Shown here piece after piece: positions 11,733 to 23,219 of a DNA stretch of 64,000 nt. Origin of the DNA: Odontomyia ornata. Taxonomy: Eukaryota > Arthropoda > Insecta > Diptera > Stratiomyidae. The notes under the pieces were generated by a model. It made no database searches, had not been told where the DNA came from, and saw only the letters and a program-made list of their open reading frames with translations. A program made the position numbers and the translations under genes. Within the stretch, counting starts at the first letter, position 1; each line of letters begins with the position of its first letter. The DNA lies in contig OZ017738.1 of the NCBI GenBank assembly GCA_963969285.1, positions 274,216,996 to 274,280,995 of the forward strand. Reading direction: 5' to 3'.

Positions 11733-14700
11733 AACCCGGACGAACCAATGCTGACCCCATCACTAGCTATGACCAAGCCCCAGACATGACTCCAATTCTG
11801 CTGACTCGCACCACCAAACACAGTTCTCCCGAAGTTCCACAACCGACGCCATCCTTTGTCGAGGCAGACGCGCAGGGAAATGATAGCGAGGCGAAAGTTC
11901 CTTGGCATGTCAAACCCTTCCACGTCAGACTGCGGAATTATTTGAATACTCGACAGCGCATCTTCCGGAAGGAGTTGGCTACAACTGTCCCACCGCGAAG
12001 AAAGCGAGCCACGCGTTGGATGCGGAGCTTCTGGAGAAGGGTCAGGCAGTCGAGGAAGGTGCTGAAGGACATACACTTAGACGAATTATTGAGGGATGAC
12101 GTTCGACCATATGCGTCAGTACACCTCCTGCAAAAACGATTGTCAGGTTTAGTCGATACGGGAGCCAGTGTGAATTGCATATCAGCCGATTTTGCAGGGG
12201 AGGTACTGGCAATGCACGCAGACCAAATCCACCATTTTACCACCTGGTTAAGCACGGCGGACGGAATTTGTCACTCTGTAGTGGGAAAAATTACGACGAA
12301 TGTCACCTTTAAGGGAGTAACTAAACCTCTGGAATTTTACATCATACCCCAATTAACCCAGAATCTTTATCTAGGAGTGGATTTCGTTCGAAAATTTAAC
12401 TTGGCCCCGGCACTGTTTTCCGGTACGACCCTGGAGTCCGTCACCACAGTTCCTGACCAAACTCAAACCACTCACTTATTACGACATACACTGGATGTGA
12501 ATCAGCAACTGCGACTTGACTCGGCTATATCGGCTTTTCCATCGCATGAGAAGGAAGGTCTCGGGCGGACGGCACTGGTGTTACACACTATAGATGTGGG
12601 GGATGCTAAACCCATAAAACAGAGACATTTTGCCATATCTCCGGCGAAGGAAAAGTTGTTATATGCCGAAGTTGATCGAATGCTAGCATTAGGCGTGATC
12701 GAAGAATTGCAGAGCGCGTGCGCTTCTCCGGTCACCTTAGTTGTCAAGCCGAACAAGGTCCGGCTATGCTTAGATGCCAGACGCTTGAACGCCATCACTA
12801 TCAAGGACGCATACCCTCTACCGTTGATTGAAGGCATTTTGAGTCGGTTGCCTAAAGCCCACTTCATCACGAGCTTAGACCTCAAGGACGCCTTCTGGCA
12901 AATTCCTTAAGACCCGGGCTCGAAGGAGAAAACAGCCTTCACAGTCCCAGGTCGGCCCCTGTACCAATTCGTGACCATGCCATTCGGATTGTGCAATGCC
13001 CCTCAAACAATCACGCGCCTTATGGATAAGGTGATACCACCTCATTTACGGCAACAAGTTTTCGTGTACTTGGACAATCTGCTGCTTATAACCGAGACCT
13101 TTAACGAACACATTGACCTGCTTCAGGAGGTGGCTCTACACATCCGGAGGGCAGGGTTAACCATCAACATACAGAAGAGTCAGTTCGTAATGATGAAGGT
13201 GAAGTATTTAGGTCACGTCATTTGGCATGGCAATATCAAAACCGACCCGGACAAGACTCAAGCGATTGACGTTTTTCCATTACCCAAGACCGCCAAGCAA
13301 TTACGCCGATTCCTAGGCTTATGCGGATGGTACCAGCATTTTGTACGTGACTATGCCACCATTACCACTCCTTTGATCGACATGCTGCGTAAGGGACGTA
13401 AGTTCGTCTGGGAAGAGCCCAGCCTGCGAGCCTTTGAAGAGCTAAAGAAGAGTCTGACTACAGCCCCCGTACTGCACAGCCCGGACTTTGACAAACCGTT
13501 CTCAATCCATTGTGACGCGAGTCAACATGGAGTGGGAGCAGTCTTAGTCCAGGTTGCACAAGAAGGCGAGGAGAGACCTATAGCCTTCATGTCCCACAAG
13601 CTGAACCAGGCCCAGCGGAACTACACGGTCTCGGAGCAAGAATGCTTAGCGGCTGTGCTGGCAGTGAAATGTTTTCGAGCATATGTAGAAAGACATCCTT
13701 TTGAAATCGTCACTGATCATGCGTCACTGAAATGGCTGATGAGCCAAACTGACCTCCACGGCCGCTTGGCCAGATGGGCCTTGAAATTACAGGCGTTTGA
13801 CTTCACGATAAGACACCGCAAGGGAAGTCAGCACGTGGTACCGGACACACTATCAAGGATATTCGCCCCCTGAAGGAGCCGAGTTGGCCCAGGAGGACGA
13901 CAGCCCCCTATGGATCGACTTGGACCATTCCGCCTTCAAATCAGCATGTTATATCCAGCTGATGAATACGATTCAGGACCAGATGCCACAGCTGCCAGAG
14001 CTACGGGTGACGGAGGGATTTATATACAAGCGGATGAGACACGCCTCCGGAGACCCTATTCAAGAAGAGGAACAGTGGAAGTTATGGGTGCCCGAAGATC
14101 TGACATGCGAATTGATTAAGCGGGCTCATGACCACCCATTGAGTGCACACGGCGGTTATGGTCGTACGCTTCGGCGACTGAAGACTTACTTCTTTTGGCC
14201 TAAGATGGCGCAGCAAGTGAAAAAGTACGTAGCCGCTTGTGAGCTGTGCAAATGCACTAAAGCACCCAATTCTGTTCTTCAGCCCCCGATGGGAAAATTC
14301 GAACTACCGGAGCGGGTGTTCCAGCGCCTGTATATAGATCTCATCGGTCCGTACCCTCGCTCGACTTCGGGATACACGGGAGCTGTCGTGGTCCTGGACC
14401 ACTTGTCCAAATTTCTGATTGTGGAACCTCTTCGAAACCTGCACACCGGCTTCATAGTCAGTTTTCTGGAAAATTGCGTTTTCCATATATTTGGAGTACC
14501 GGAGAAGCTGGTCTCCGACAACGGAGTTCAGTTCACCTCATCTAGATTTCGAGAATTAATGGAGAAGTATGGCATTACGCATCAGCGGACTGCCGTTTAT
14601 TCTCCGCAAGCCAATGCGTCCGGGCGATTGAACCGCACCCTCATAGCCGCCATTTGGGCCTACGTCCAACCGGATCAGAAGGATTGGGACCGCAGGATTT

Positions 14701-15048
14701 CCGCCATCACCTGTGCCCTGCGTTTGTCTTATCACTCCACCACAGGCATCTCCCCATACTTTGCCGTGTTCGGCCAGCATATGAAACTCGTACCGGCTAT
14801 TGCGACAGTTGAAAGGGTTGGAAGACCCAATAGTTGTGCTGGAGCCGCACGAGAAACTCCAAATTCTACGAGAACAAATCCGGGAGAGGATTGAAGACAG
14901 AAGACGGGTGGGGGAGGAGCGGTACCATCTGCGATCCCATCCTTCTGGCTTCAAGGCAGGCGACGAAATCTACCGACGGAATTTTAGACAAAGTGAAGCA
15001 GGTCGGCACTACACTGCCAAGCTAGACAAGAAGTTCGTGAAGTGTTGA
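11666..15048 (+). pseudogene. pol: Gypsy-A Pol (protease, RT, RNase H, integrase)
   Basis: Protease has the DTGAS catalytic motif near 12160. RT has the SLDLKDAFWQIP and MPFGLCNAP blocks. The active-site box reads YLDN at 13067-13078 where YxDD is required, so the second catalytic Asp is lost. RNase H (DASQHGVGAV, DHASLKWL) follows. Integrase has its zinc-binding region near 14130-14260, DLIGP and SDNGVQFTS blocks, but the third acidic residue is Gly (codon 14623-14625). Breaks: TAA at 12908-12910, a frame change between 13871 and 13884 at the RNase H/integrase linker, and another near 14800-14894. A basic C-terminal tail ends at 15048. The element cannot have mobilised itself in this state; its near-identical LTRs imply recent insertion. 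Confidence 0.88.
11687..11728 (+). promoter_or_regulatory. -1 programmed ribosomal frameshift signal (gag-pol)
   Basis: The heptamer A AAA AAC (11687-11693) is in the correct phase relative to Gag codons. An 8-nt spacer (11694-11701) follows, then a perfect 8-bp stem GAGTGCCG/CGGCACTC (11702-11709 with 11721-11728) around an 11-nt loop. Slipping back one base enters the Pol frame, which is open from before this point. All three parts match the known architecture of retroviral -1 frameshift sites. A pseudoknot partner was not worked out. Confidence 0.85.
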
Positions 15049-15228
15049 GTTACAAGTTTTAAGTCCCACGCGGTACCTCATTGCGGACATATCCGGAAGG
15101 GAGCTGGGAGTTTACCATGCCAAAGACCTACGACGTTGAGAAAACAAACAAAAAAAAAAAAACGTCATAGGGCCAAGCAGCGTTTCCTTCAGTCTCCCCA
15201 TGCCTGGTAGGCATCGTGGACACTACCC
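15049..15228 (+). other. Gypsy-A region between Pol and 3' LTR
   Basis: Still resembles Pol C-terminal coding in shifted frames to about 15135. An A-rich run (15139-15161) follows, then ~70 bp up to the LTR. The base run adjoining the LTR (CACTACCC) is not a polypurine tract. Confidence 0.55.
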
Positions 15229-18200
15229 TGTAATGAATCATGCGACGCCGCTGGTGACCACTGCCAACACACTTTGCTGCTAGGTGGCTTGTCATTTTAC
15301 GTTGGTTGCGACCAGTGCACATCCCACGTCTATTTTGTCGTGGGATGCCAACAGAATTTGACAGCCACATGGAATTGAAGTGTGGAGGTAGTGGCCGCCA
15401 CGCATAAGGAGGTTACCTTGAGTTGGCCGGTCGCGATTAAAGATTCGCCGGGTGGTTTAATACAGTTAACCTATTTGAAACGAACTCGTCTCAGGTAATT
15501 ACATCGTAAACTAGTTGTCCATGAAAATCGCCAGGTTTTTTATATTTACTTTCTTGTAGTGTATTGGATGCACACCTGTAGGCCGTTGGGACGACTTTAT
15601 AATAGACGCTTCAACGGAGCAACGTAACCTTATCATTCACACATCCAGCCTTACAAGTGTGCAAATCCGCTAAGAAATTCGAAGGCAAAATTTCTATCAA
15701 GAAGCTATCCGATTCCCTTGATAGTGGGATATCGTCGATACAATCGTCATAAACTTCTACGAGTATAACACCATCCTCAACACCTAGGTTACCCTTGTTT
15801 GCAGGAAGCACTAGTCAGTCATCGCTTTCCACGCCAACTTCATCCTCAATGGAAACGTCCACACCTGATATGAGATCGTCAGCATCATCGCTGGCTAACC
15901 GTACTGCGTTTACACCATTAAAAGGTACCCAGGTCACGTCTACGTCGCAGCGGGACTCATTTAGTATACAACGCCGAACCTAGGTAAGCATTCTGATGAA
16001 AACCCTAGCCAAATTGGTACTAAAGTAAATAAAATAATAAGATAGACAGTGACAAACGAGAATAAGGGAGAAAATTTGCCAAAAGTTTTGCACGAAGCAC
16101 TGACTAGTTTCGATCTCTACAAAGGGAATCCGAACAAGCATAAATAATTTAAATGTATTATTACTAAAATTTTATCTAGAATTAATCAAAACGAAGAAGA
16201 CTAGCAAATGCATATGCGGTACAGAATATATTATGCAGAGAATTTTACTGAAATATTGAATTGAATGATAACATGCAAATTTTTAACTAAAGTGCGGTCG
16301 TTATTTTGTTATGAACATCATGTCAAATGCAATCCAATTTATTCGTGTCATGTTTTGTTTTGTAGTCAATTTATTCCTTATACTTTTTCTTTTAGAATTA
16401 ATTTAGTGAGAGTTTTTTTACTTTTTTCGATTACATTATCTTTCGATAATTTTAGCCGTTATATTAAAAGTATATGCTAAACTTTCATACTATATATGTA
16501 GCATGATATATGCATTGATGTGTATCGTTACGTGTGAATGGATGTAACTTGCAAGTTGGATTCCTGATTGTGTACGTTTATGTGCATATGCGACCTTTGA
16601 TTATTGAAGATATTTTTTCTTCTTAAAAGTGATGAATCGATAAGAGAGCTAGAACTTAACCTGTTAATATTGTGATAACGATATAACGACGCACCTGTTA
16701 TAGACGAGAGCTAGGTTTGTTTGTTTTCCTCCTCAAAATATTTTTAAAAAGAGAATTAAGAAGTTGTCGGATTAGAATTATGCCATATTTTCGAAAATTT
16801 GAATCGGCAATTTTAGTTTTTTAGAAATTTCATTTGACTCATTTTTATGAATGAACGTGTCTATTTATTGATCATTCTTCTAAATTTAATATAAAAATCA
16901 TATTCTTAATATTGAAAGATTTAATCTTGCTTTTACTTCCTTGAAAAATTAATTCAATTAGTACGAATCGAACTTTTTCGTGCCATAAAGCATTGTTACA
17001 TAATATTATTGCAAGGCAGCATTTAAATGGCAACCTTCAACTTATAATTTCAATATAATTCATTCTACGCTGCCTGAATTAAAATTTACACGCATTTCAA
17101 ATGTATTATTATCTTTTTTCCCATGCGATCCTCCTAAGAACTAAATCATGTTCTGTAAATATGGCTTTCACCGTAATTTATTTGTATAATATCTAGTATG
17201 AAGTGTCGTAAGAAAAAGAAAAAAAAAACAAAATTAAAAATAATGTACTTATCAAAATCGGGAAATCCAACACAAGGAGAATAGTATATGTCAAATAGAA
17301 TTATCGAAGGTTCCTAGATTCCGTAACGTTTTCAGAAAAATCTAAAGATATAAAACGTTCCAGAAAATAACTACTAATATGTGGATGTTTTTTTTTTCTT
17401 TAAACAATACACCACACTACACACGACAATAAGCAAACAAATGAAAAATTAAGGAAGCACATATTTATGTTCTTCTTTTGATTTAGGCATATAATTTATA
17501 ATGCTTTTGTATTTAACAAAACGAAAGGAAAGAATTCATTCGTCAATATTTAGTCAAAAATGAAAACGCACAGTATATACAAAAAGGTCTCAAACAACTT
17601 GAAAATTATGTTATGAATATAGCTGCTGATTTCAATATTTACCCCTTAGCTTAGTGGTTATATCAAGTCTAACTTATGTAGAAATGATTTCATTTGGATA
17701 ATTGATTAATTATAATCTTAATAATTTGATTGATTTTCAGCAGATATAAAATTATTATCTGTTTGAGAAAAAAAATACTGAATAAAAACATGGACTTAAT
17801 ATTCAAATACCAGAAGATTTGCAATTAATCTTAATTCCATAAGAAAAATTTAAACTGTTTAATTTCCATAAAAAAATAAAACATTCAGCTAATAATTTAA
17901 CATCTTAAATATTCGCGTCTGAAGGATCGACAAATTTATAAACACATGAAATGCTTAAATATAAAAAAAAACTGTCATTGCGAAAAAAAAACTAGAAAGA
18001 CAATTATAGGCTCGCATGATAAAAAAAATTACTGAAATGAACCCTACCAAAAAAAAATATAAATTGTGCTAAATCAATACGATTGGATACTTAATACCAA
18101 ATTTAGTTTAGTTTGAATTAATATAATTTGTTTTTTTTTGAATTTCTTGAATTAGGAATGTATTTCTATAATTTAAAATATTAATAATATGAATTGCTAA

Positions 18201-18741
18201 AGAAAAACACGACTTTCCTTTCCAGTGGTTCTTCTTTTCAGCGGGAAATGAGGTGCAGGGTAGGTATGCCGTCGCTGAGGTCGGTTTTGCGTTGCGCGCG
18301 GTACGCGGTTTCTTAGTTGATTTTGATTTTTCTTTAGCGTAGCTTTTTCAGGAATTACGTTAACGTAGTGTATTTTTCGGTACCGCGTCGGAAATTCGGG
18401 AACGCGAAGTAAAGATTAGATCTTTGTCTTTTGACTGGTTATAGGAAGAAATACGGAGTAACGTAAAGTAGGTTTCCTCTCCATTTGGTTTTGTTTTGTA
18501 ACGCGTTTGAAAACGGGCATGTATAGGTGGCTGAATATTGTAAGTGAGCGTCACCCATTTGCAGACCCGCGACCGAAATCCTCTCCGATCTAGCTGGCCG
18601 ACAAGCAGCCACCGCGTGAATGGGTTACGGTGCACGGATTGGTTGACCGGTTGGTACCGTCCGTTGGCACTACTCAGACTTAACGTCTAGAACCGATGAG
18701 AGGTCGGTTCCGCGTTCGGATGTAGACGTAAAATCATTACA
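15229..18741 (+). repeat. Gypsy-A 3' LTR (3513 bp)
   Basis: Copy of 6480-9885 with the same TGTAATGA/TCATTACA ends. It is longer because of ~88 bp near 18440-18530 and ~22 bp near 17902. It is followed by the ACCC duplication and then by RTE-like LINE sequence. Confidence 0.9.
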
Positions 18742-20251
18742 ACCCATAGCATAACTTAGGTCTCATCACATATTTTTATACTTGTACCTATGTTTTCTAT
18801 TGTATCCAGCTGGTCATCAAGATTGTCATAACTGAAAAGAATATTCTATTTGCAAGTTGTATTTTTCGGCGTATTTCGTCTCTTTTGTTACCAGTTCTCA
18901 TTAGCTTGGCACCAAAACACACAAATTCGCTCACATTTTTATTAGTGTATTCGCTAAGTGTGATACTCTGTTTACTTCAGTTATTTTTTCTCGAATGCAT
19001 CATGAGCTTTGTTTTACTTTCATTGGTTTGTAGCGAGTTCTTTGGCAGTTGTTAATGACTGTGACAAAATGTTGATGTCGTCCGCATAGGCTACTGCTTG
19101 GCTCGACTTGTATAGTAATGTACCTCGCATATCGACCGGTAGCTTCCTTATGACGTACTCCAGAGTTAAATTGAATAGCAATGGGGCCAGCCCATCTCCT
19201 GCTTAAGTCCGATATTTATGTCAAAGGCATCGGTGAGTTGTTTATTGATGCGCACTTGGGAGATCATCGACGTCATTGTCATTTTGGCGAGAGGAACTAA
19301 TTGGCTGGGATACCAAAGCAAAGCATTATTTCGTACAGTACGTTACAATCAATACTGTCGTATGCTTGCTTAAAGTCAACGAAAATTTGGTGAACGACTA
19401 TGTTTAACTCCCAGCACTTTTCAAGTACCTGCTTGACTGTAAACAATTGGTATATCGTCGATCTGCATGCTCTTAAAACCACCTTGATACTCCCCAATAA
19501 TACTGTTGGCATGTGATCCGATTTTATTTTCTAAGATCTTTGAAAATATTTTGTACGCCGTACAAAGTAGTGATATGCCTCTACAATTTTCGCACTGTAA
19601 CTTGTCACCTTTTTTGTGGATGGGGAATATAATTGATTGGCTCCACTCATTTGGCATATGTTCTTGTTGTCAAATGTATTGGATGACCTTGCGAATAGCT
19701 TGATGAACACTACTGCCACCATATTTGATGAGCTCCGCTGGAATCTCATCGATGCCTGGCGCTTAATTATTCTTTTGGGCTTTGATGGCGTTACAAACTT
19801 CATCCAGAGTTGGTGGGACAAATGGACATTCTCCACAGACATCTATAGGTTCCGATGCTCTGGACCTGTGCGGAGAATTCAGGAGGTTCTTAAAATATTA
19901 TATCCATCTTTTCTTAATCTTCGTTTCATCAGCAATGATATTGCCGATGTCATCATGGCAGATCGTGGTTCTGGGCTGGTAACCACGTTTGATGCTTTCA
20001 CTACTTTGTATGCTTGCTGAACTTACATCTATACTTCTCAATTGTTCGTCATAGTTTTGTCTTTTCTCAATTTCAATTATCTTATTTGCTACTCATCTGA
20101 GATTTTCATAGTGTTCTCTCTTCGTCCTGGTTTTCCTACCTACGTATTATTTGTACGCCTGATTCTTTTTATTTAACGCATTCTGGCCCTCATCATCGAA
20201 ACAATCATTCCTCTTGCACCGGGCTTGATGTCTGATCGTATGTTCTGCCAC
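18742..20251 (-). pseudogene. RTE-like LINE ORF2 (RT part), continuation of the split element
   Basis: Minus-strand frames give recognisable RT blocks. They include a PIHKKGDKLQCENCRGISLL region (~19550-19625) and a QIFVDFKQAYDS-type block (~19345-19400). A 20040-20251 stretch equals the EN-RT linker of the plus-strand copy (31590-31800). The frame is broken repeatedly. The region homologous to the plus copy stops at about 20251, where mariner-type sequence begins. It was probably functional as an endonuclease/RT LINE before decay. Confidence 0.82.
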
Positions 20252-20505
20252 GGTGATAGATAAAGAGTATAAAGAGGGGCCTGAAAGCGTGGAGGACGAG
20301 GTGTGGAGCGGGAGACCAGTCGAGATGCAGACGACGTGAGTGCATAGCGTGTGCGCGCTCTAATCCATGAAGATTGGCGTTTAACAGTTCATGTTGGCCT
20401 CGTAACTGGGTATGAACCGTGAAACAGTTAGAAAAATTTAACTGACGATTTTGGGATGAAAAAATTTTGCGCAAGTATTGTTCCAAAAAACCTTTCTGAG
20501 GAGTC
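20252..20505 (+). pseudogene. Mariner-type transposase fragment (N-terminal helix-turn-helix part)
   Basis: Plus-strand reading gives blocks such as GPESVEDEVWSGRP, an LTV helix and DDFGMKKFCA followed by VPKNLSEE. These are typical of the DNA-binding part of mariner-family transposases. Several stops interrupt it. It abuts the RTE-like LINE and the next mariner fragment. Confidence 0.6.
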
Positions 20506-20514
20506 CTCAGCGTG

Positions 20515-21271
20515 TCTTAGTATTTGGCCGATATGTTGCTCAAGTTTGTTGAAGCATTTTACGAAAATCGGCGTTCAAATCAAAATGCAAGACGTGCATT
20601 TCGTGATTTTTCTGGTCAACATCATCGATTAAATGCGTCCACAGTTGGGAATTGTGCATTAATTTCAGCAAACCGAGTCTGAAGGGAATGCGAAATCACA
20701 TGTACATGCTTGCCAAGTTCGATCTGCGGAAAACATTGCTGTTGTTCGCGATAGTGTGGCAGAAGAGCCGTTGACCATTACCGTGAATAGTGTTTGCTAT
20801 TACGAGATGATAACGGACTTCTTGTGGACAGAAATTGAGGTTATGGACCTAGACAATATGTGGTTCCAACAGGATGGTGCAACTTGCCACACAGCCAGCG
20901 AAACAATGACTCTATTGCACGAGAAATTCAATGACCGTGTTATCTTACGTTATGGCGATGTTAATTGGCCGTCACAATCATGTGATTTGACACCGTTGGA
21001 CTTCTTTCTCTAGAGATATTTAAAAGGAAAAGTGTATGTCAATAAGCCAAAAATAGTTCAAGAGTGAAAGAATGATGTCTCATAGTCGTTGAAATATGGA
21101 AGGATAGAAGTATGCCACCATAGCCGTGGTGAGCAATTGGGCGATATTTTGTTTCACGCATAATTGTCAGAGATTCTTCTATCACAATAAAAAATATTAG
21201 CATAATTTTCTGAAAACTTTTTGTTTTATTTACAATTAACGTCATGCGTTTTAGTTGGTCCACCCTTTATA
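20515..21271 (+). pseudogene. Internally deleted mariner-like element
   Basis: A second mariner-type transposase begins with an HTH region (AFYENRRSNQ, GQHHRLN). It then jumps from an EEP motif directly to the catalytic core VNS-x-x-YYEMITDFLW. WFQQDGATCHTA and LTPLDFFL are present, that is the second and third acidic residues with DD34D-like spacing. The segment carrying the first Asp is deleted, and a TAG follows the third block (21013-21015). The C-terminal EVCHHSRGE motif lies near 21105, and a GGTCCACCCT terminal-repeat-like end lies near 21257-21267. Non-autonomous and inactive. Confidence 0.7.
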
Positions 21272-21414
21272 CGTAGATAAAAAAAAATAGTATATGTAGT
21301 TGAGAAAAAATAAATAAGGTATCTATCAAAATACTGATTGATGATAAATTTTGATTTCCTGTTGATTTGCTAGCCTTCATCAAGAGGCTGCGTTGGGCGA
21401 CGAGCTGGCCTGAG

Positions 21415-21599
21415 CATAGTACGTTCACATACTATCCACACCTTCCATTTACCCTGTGTTGCACACTTTCTGAATTTTCCCAGGGGCCGGTCAGCTGATT
21501 CAGGGCACGTCAGCTGAGCCGCGGCCTGTTGTATTTAAAGAACAAAGCAAAAAGCAAATAAAATTTCCGACGCACGTGTTCTTTTAAGCATTTCAGAAC
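21415..21599 (+). mobile_element. MITE copy 1, left part (split by CR1-like LINE)
   Basis: Begins CATAGTA and matches the first ~185 bp of the MITE at 57510. Homology stops at CAGAAC, where a LINE is inserted, and resumes at 26252. No 8-bp flanking duplication is evident for this older copy. Confidence 0.7.
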
Positions 21600-22187
21600 G
21601 TTGATCATTGAACTGTTGAACGTCATTCTTTTGTGCTCCCTCATATTTAATTATAATTTAACCTTTTTACCTCTTTAAATTGAATTAAACTCTTTAAAAC
21701 TGATTTCTGGAAGTGTCGTGCGTTTCGGACAATCTGTGCGCTTGTATTTTGCTAGTGAGTTTTCAAGTGCTTAAACATTGAAGCATTTTTCACCTTCTCT
21801 GTTTACTTTGTGTGAAATGGTTAGTGTTTATTTTCAATTAAATTGATTAGGAGTTGATCAATTTCTTTTAGTGACATTTAATTGTGCGCCTTAGGATAGG
21901 CAAATTGAACAAAACTTGCAATTTTTTCTATTTAATGACAATTCTTATCGATCAGCTCGAAGGTAGGCAACCTGAAACTACAATTTGGAAATATAGTTTA
22001 ACCCTACGAGGTATTTAGATTGAAACATTAGAACTTTCCCAAATTTTGGAAAATAATAATAATATTAATAATATTAGATAATTGATTTCAAATTCAATAA
22101 TTAATTGTATTAAATCGTTAAAACTAAATAAAGACAAAAATAATTATAAATAATAATTATAAATAAATTAAACTAGAAGTTTCCAGC

Positions 22188-23219
22188 ATGTCGTGCAGTG
22201 CAGTAAAATGTATTGATCCAACCAATAAGACCCCTATGGTCCTTTGCTTTGGCTTTTGTGAGCTTTCTTACCATTCGGCATGTGTTAACCTTAAAGGTTC
22301 TTCAGCCGACCTGATCAATAAGGCTGGTAATGGCGTGTACTGATATTGTGATTCTTGCAGGAGATACTCTTCGTCAGCATATGTTTCCAGTCTGCAATTA
22401 GCTGATAAAACAATAAAATCGCTCGCGGAAGAGCATAAACAGCTTCAAACTAAGTGCTCAAGTGCATGTCTGGAATTCGAGACCCTGTTGCGATTCACAG
22501 AGGACGCGTCACCCAAAACTCTGGCTTCAGTGAATATCACTGACGTTAATAACCAGACGCAATTACTTACGCCGACAGCTCAGCAGGTTTGCATTAGGGG
22601 CTCAATTACGCCTGTACAAAGGCCTTCCATCCTTACTCGTAGTAAATCGCTGGCAAAATTATCGGCTTCTAAAACCCCGAACCTTGCTGCTGGTTCTAGC
22701 ACTACTACGTCGTGTTCTAACTCTCTTGTGCCTTCAGCAGCAACTCAGCATATGGTTAGTGATGAATTACCTGTGGCATGTGATAGTTTCCCGGGACCCT
22801 CATCAATAAATCGGGGGGGCGATCCCTAAAATCAAAAATAATCAATTGCCTAGTCTTCCGCCTCTTGACACCTCGGCTGTGGCTACTCTGATTTCGGATG
22901 ACGAAGTCTCAACACTTGACATCGTATCCCCTCCAAAGGAGATCTTTATTTCGCACCTAAGCTACCATACAACTGCGGAATACCTAAAAAACTACGTTTG
23001 TAAAAATTTGGTCCAGCTGTTAAAGTTATTAGTTGCTACAAATTAACTAAGGACAATCTGGAGGACAGAGTGGTAGCTTCTTTCAAGCTTACAGTGCCCT
23101 CGAATTGTGATACTATTTTGAATCCTGAAGCTTGGCCGCCTGGAGTACTTATTAAACCATTCAGCTCAAGAAGAAGGAAGTCCTTTCGTGCACCGGGTAG
23201 ACTGCAACCTACAAACTAG
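22188..23219 (+). pseudogene. LINE ORF1 with PHD-like zinc finger
   Basis: ATG 22188 starts a C4HC3-type finger: Cys3, Cys8, Cys20, Cys24, His29, Cys32, then a YC-x2-C pair. A TGA at 22341-22343 lies where an aromatic residue normally precedes the last Cys pair. The frame then runs through a Ser/Thr-rich linker to 22829, shifts in a G-run (22815-22821), shifts again near 23010, and ends in a basic RRRK tail with TAG 23217-23219. ORF1 proteins of this type bind RNA and chaperone the RT complex. Confidence 0.72.

Larger units (their letters stand above)
6480..18741 (+). mobile_element. Gypsy-A: Ty3/gypsy LTR retrotransposon, Osvaldo/Ulysses-like
   Basis: A structurally complete but coding-dead LTR retrotransposon of 12.26 kb. 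Its LTRs (6480-9885 and 15229-18741) begin TGTAATGA and end TCATTACA. It has a tRNA-Lys primer site, Gag with a zinc knuckle, and a -1 shifted Pol with protease, RT, RNase H and integrase in gypsy order. The target duplication is ACCC (6476-6479 and 18742-18745). The host sequence on both sides is one RTE-like LINE. Lys-tRNA priming and long LTRs fit the Osvaldo/Ulysses lineage, though 3.4 kb is long even there. No polypurine tract is adjacent to the 3' LTR. No env-like ORF was found. Confidence 0.9.
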
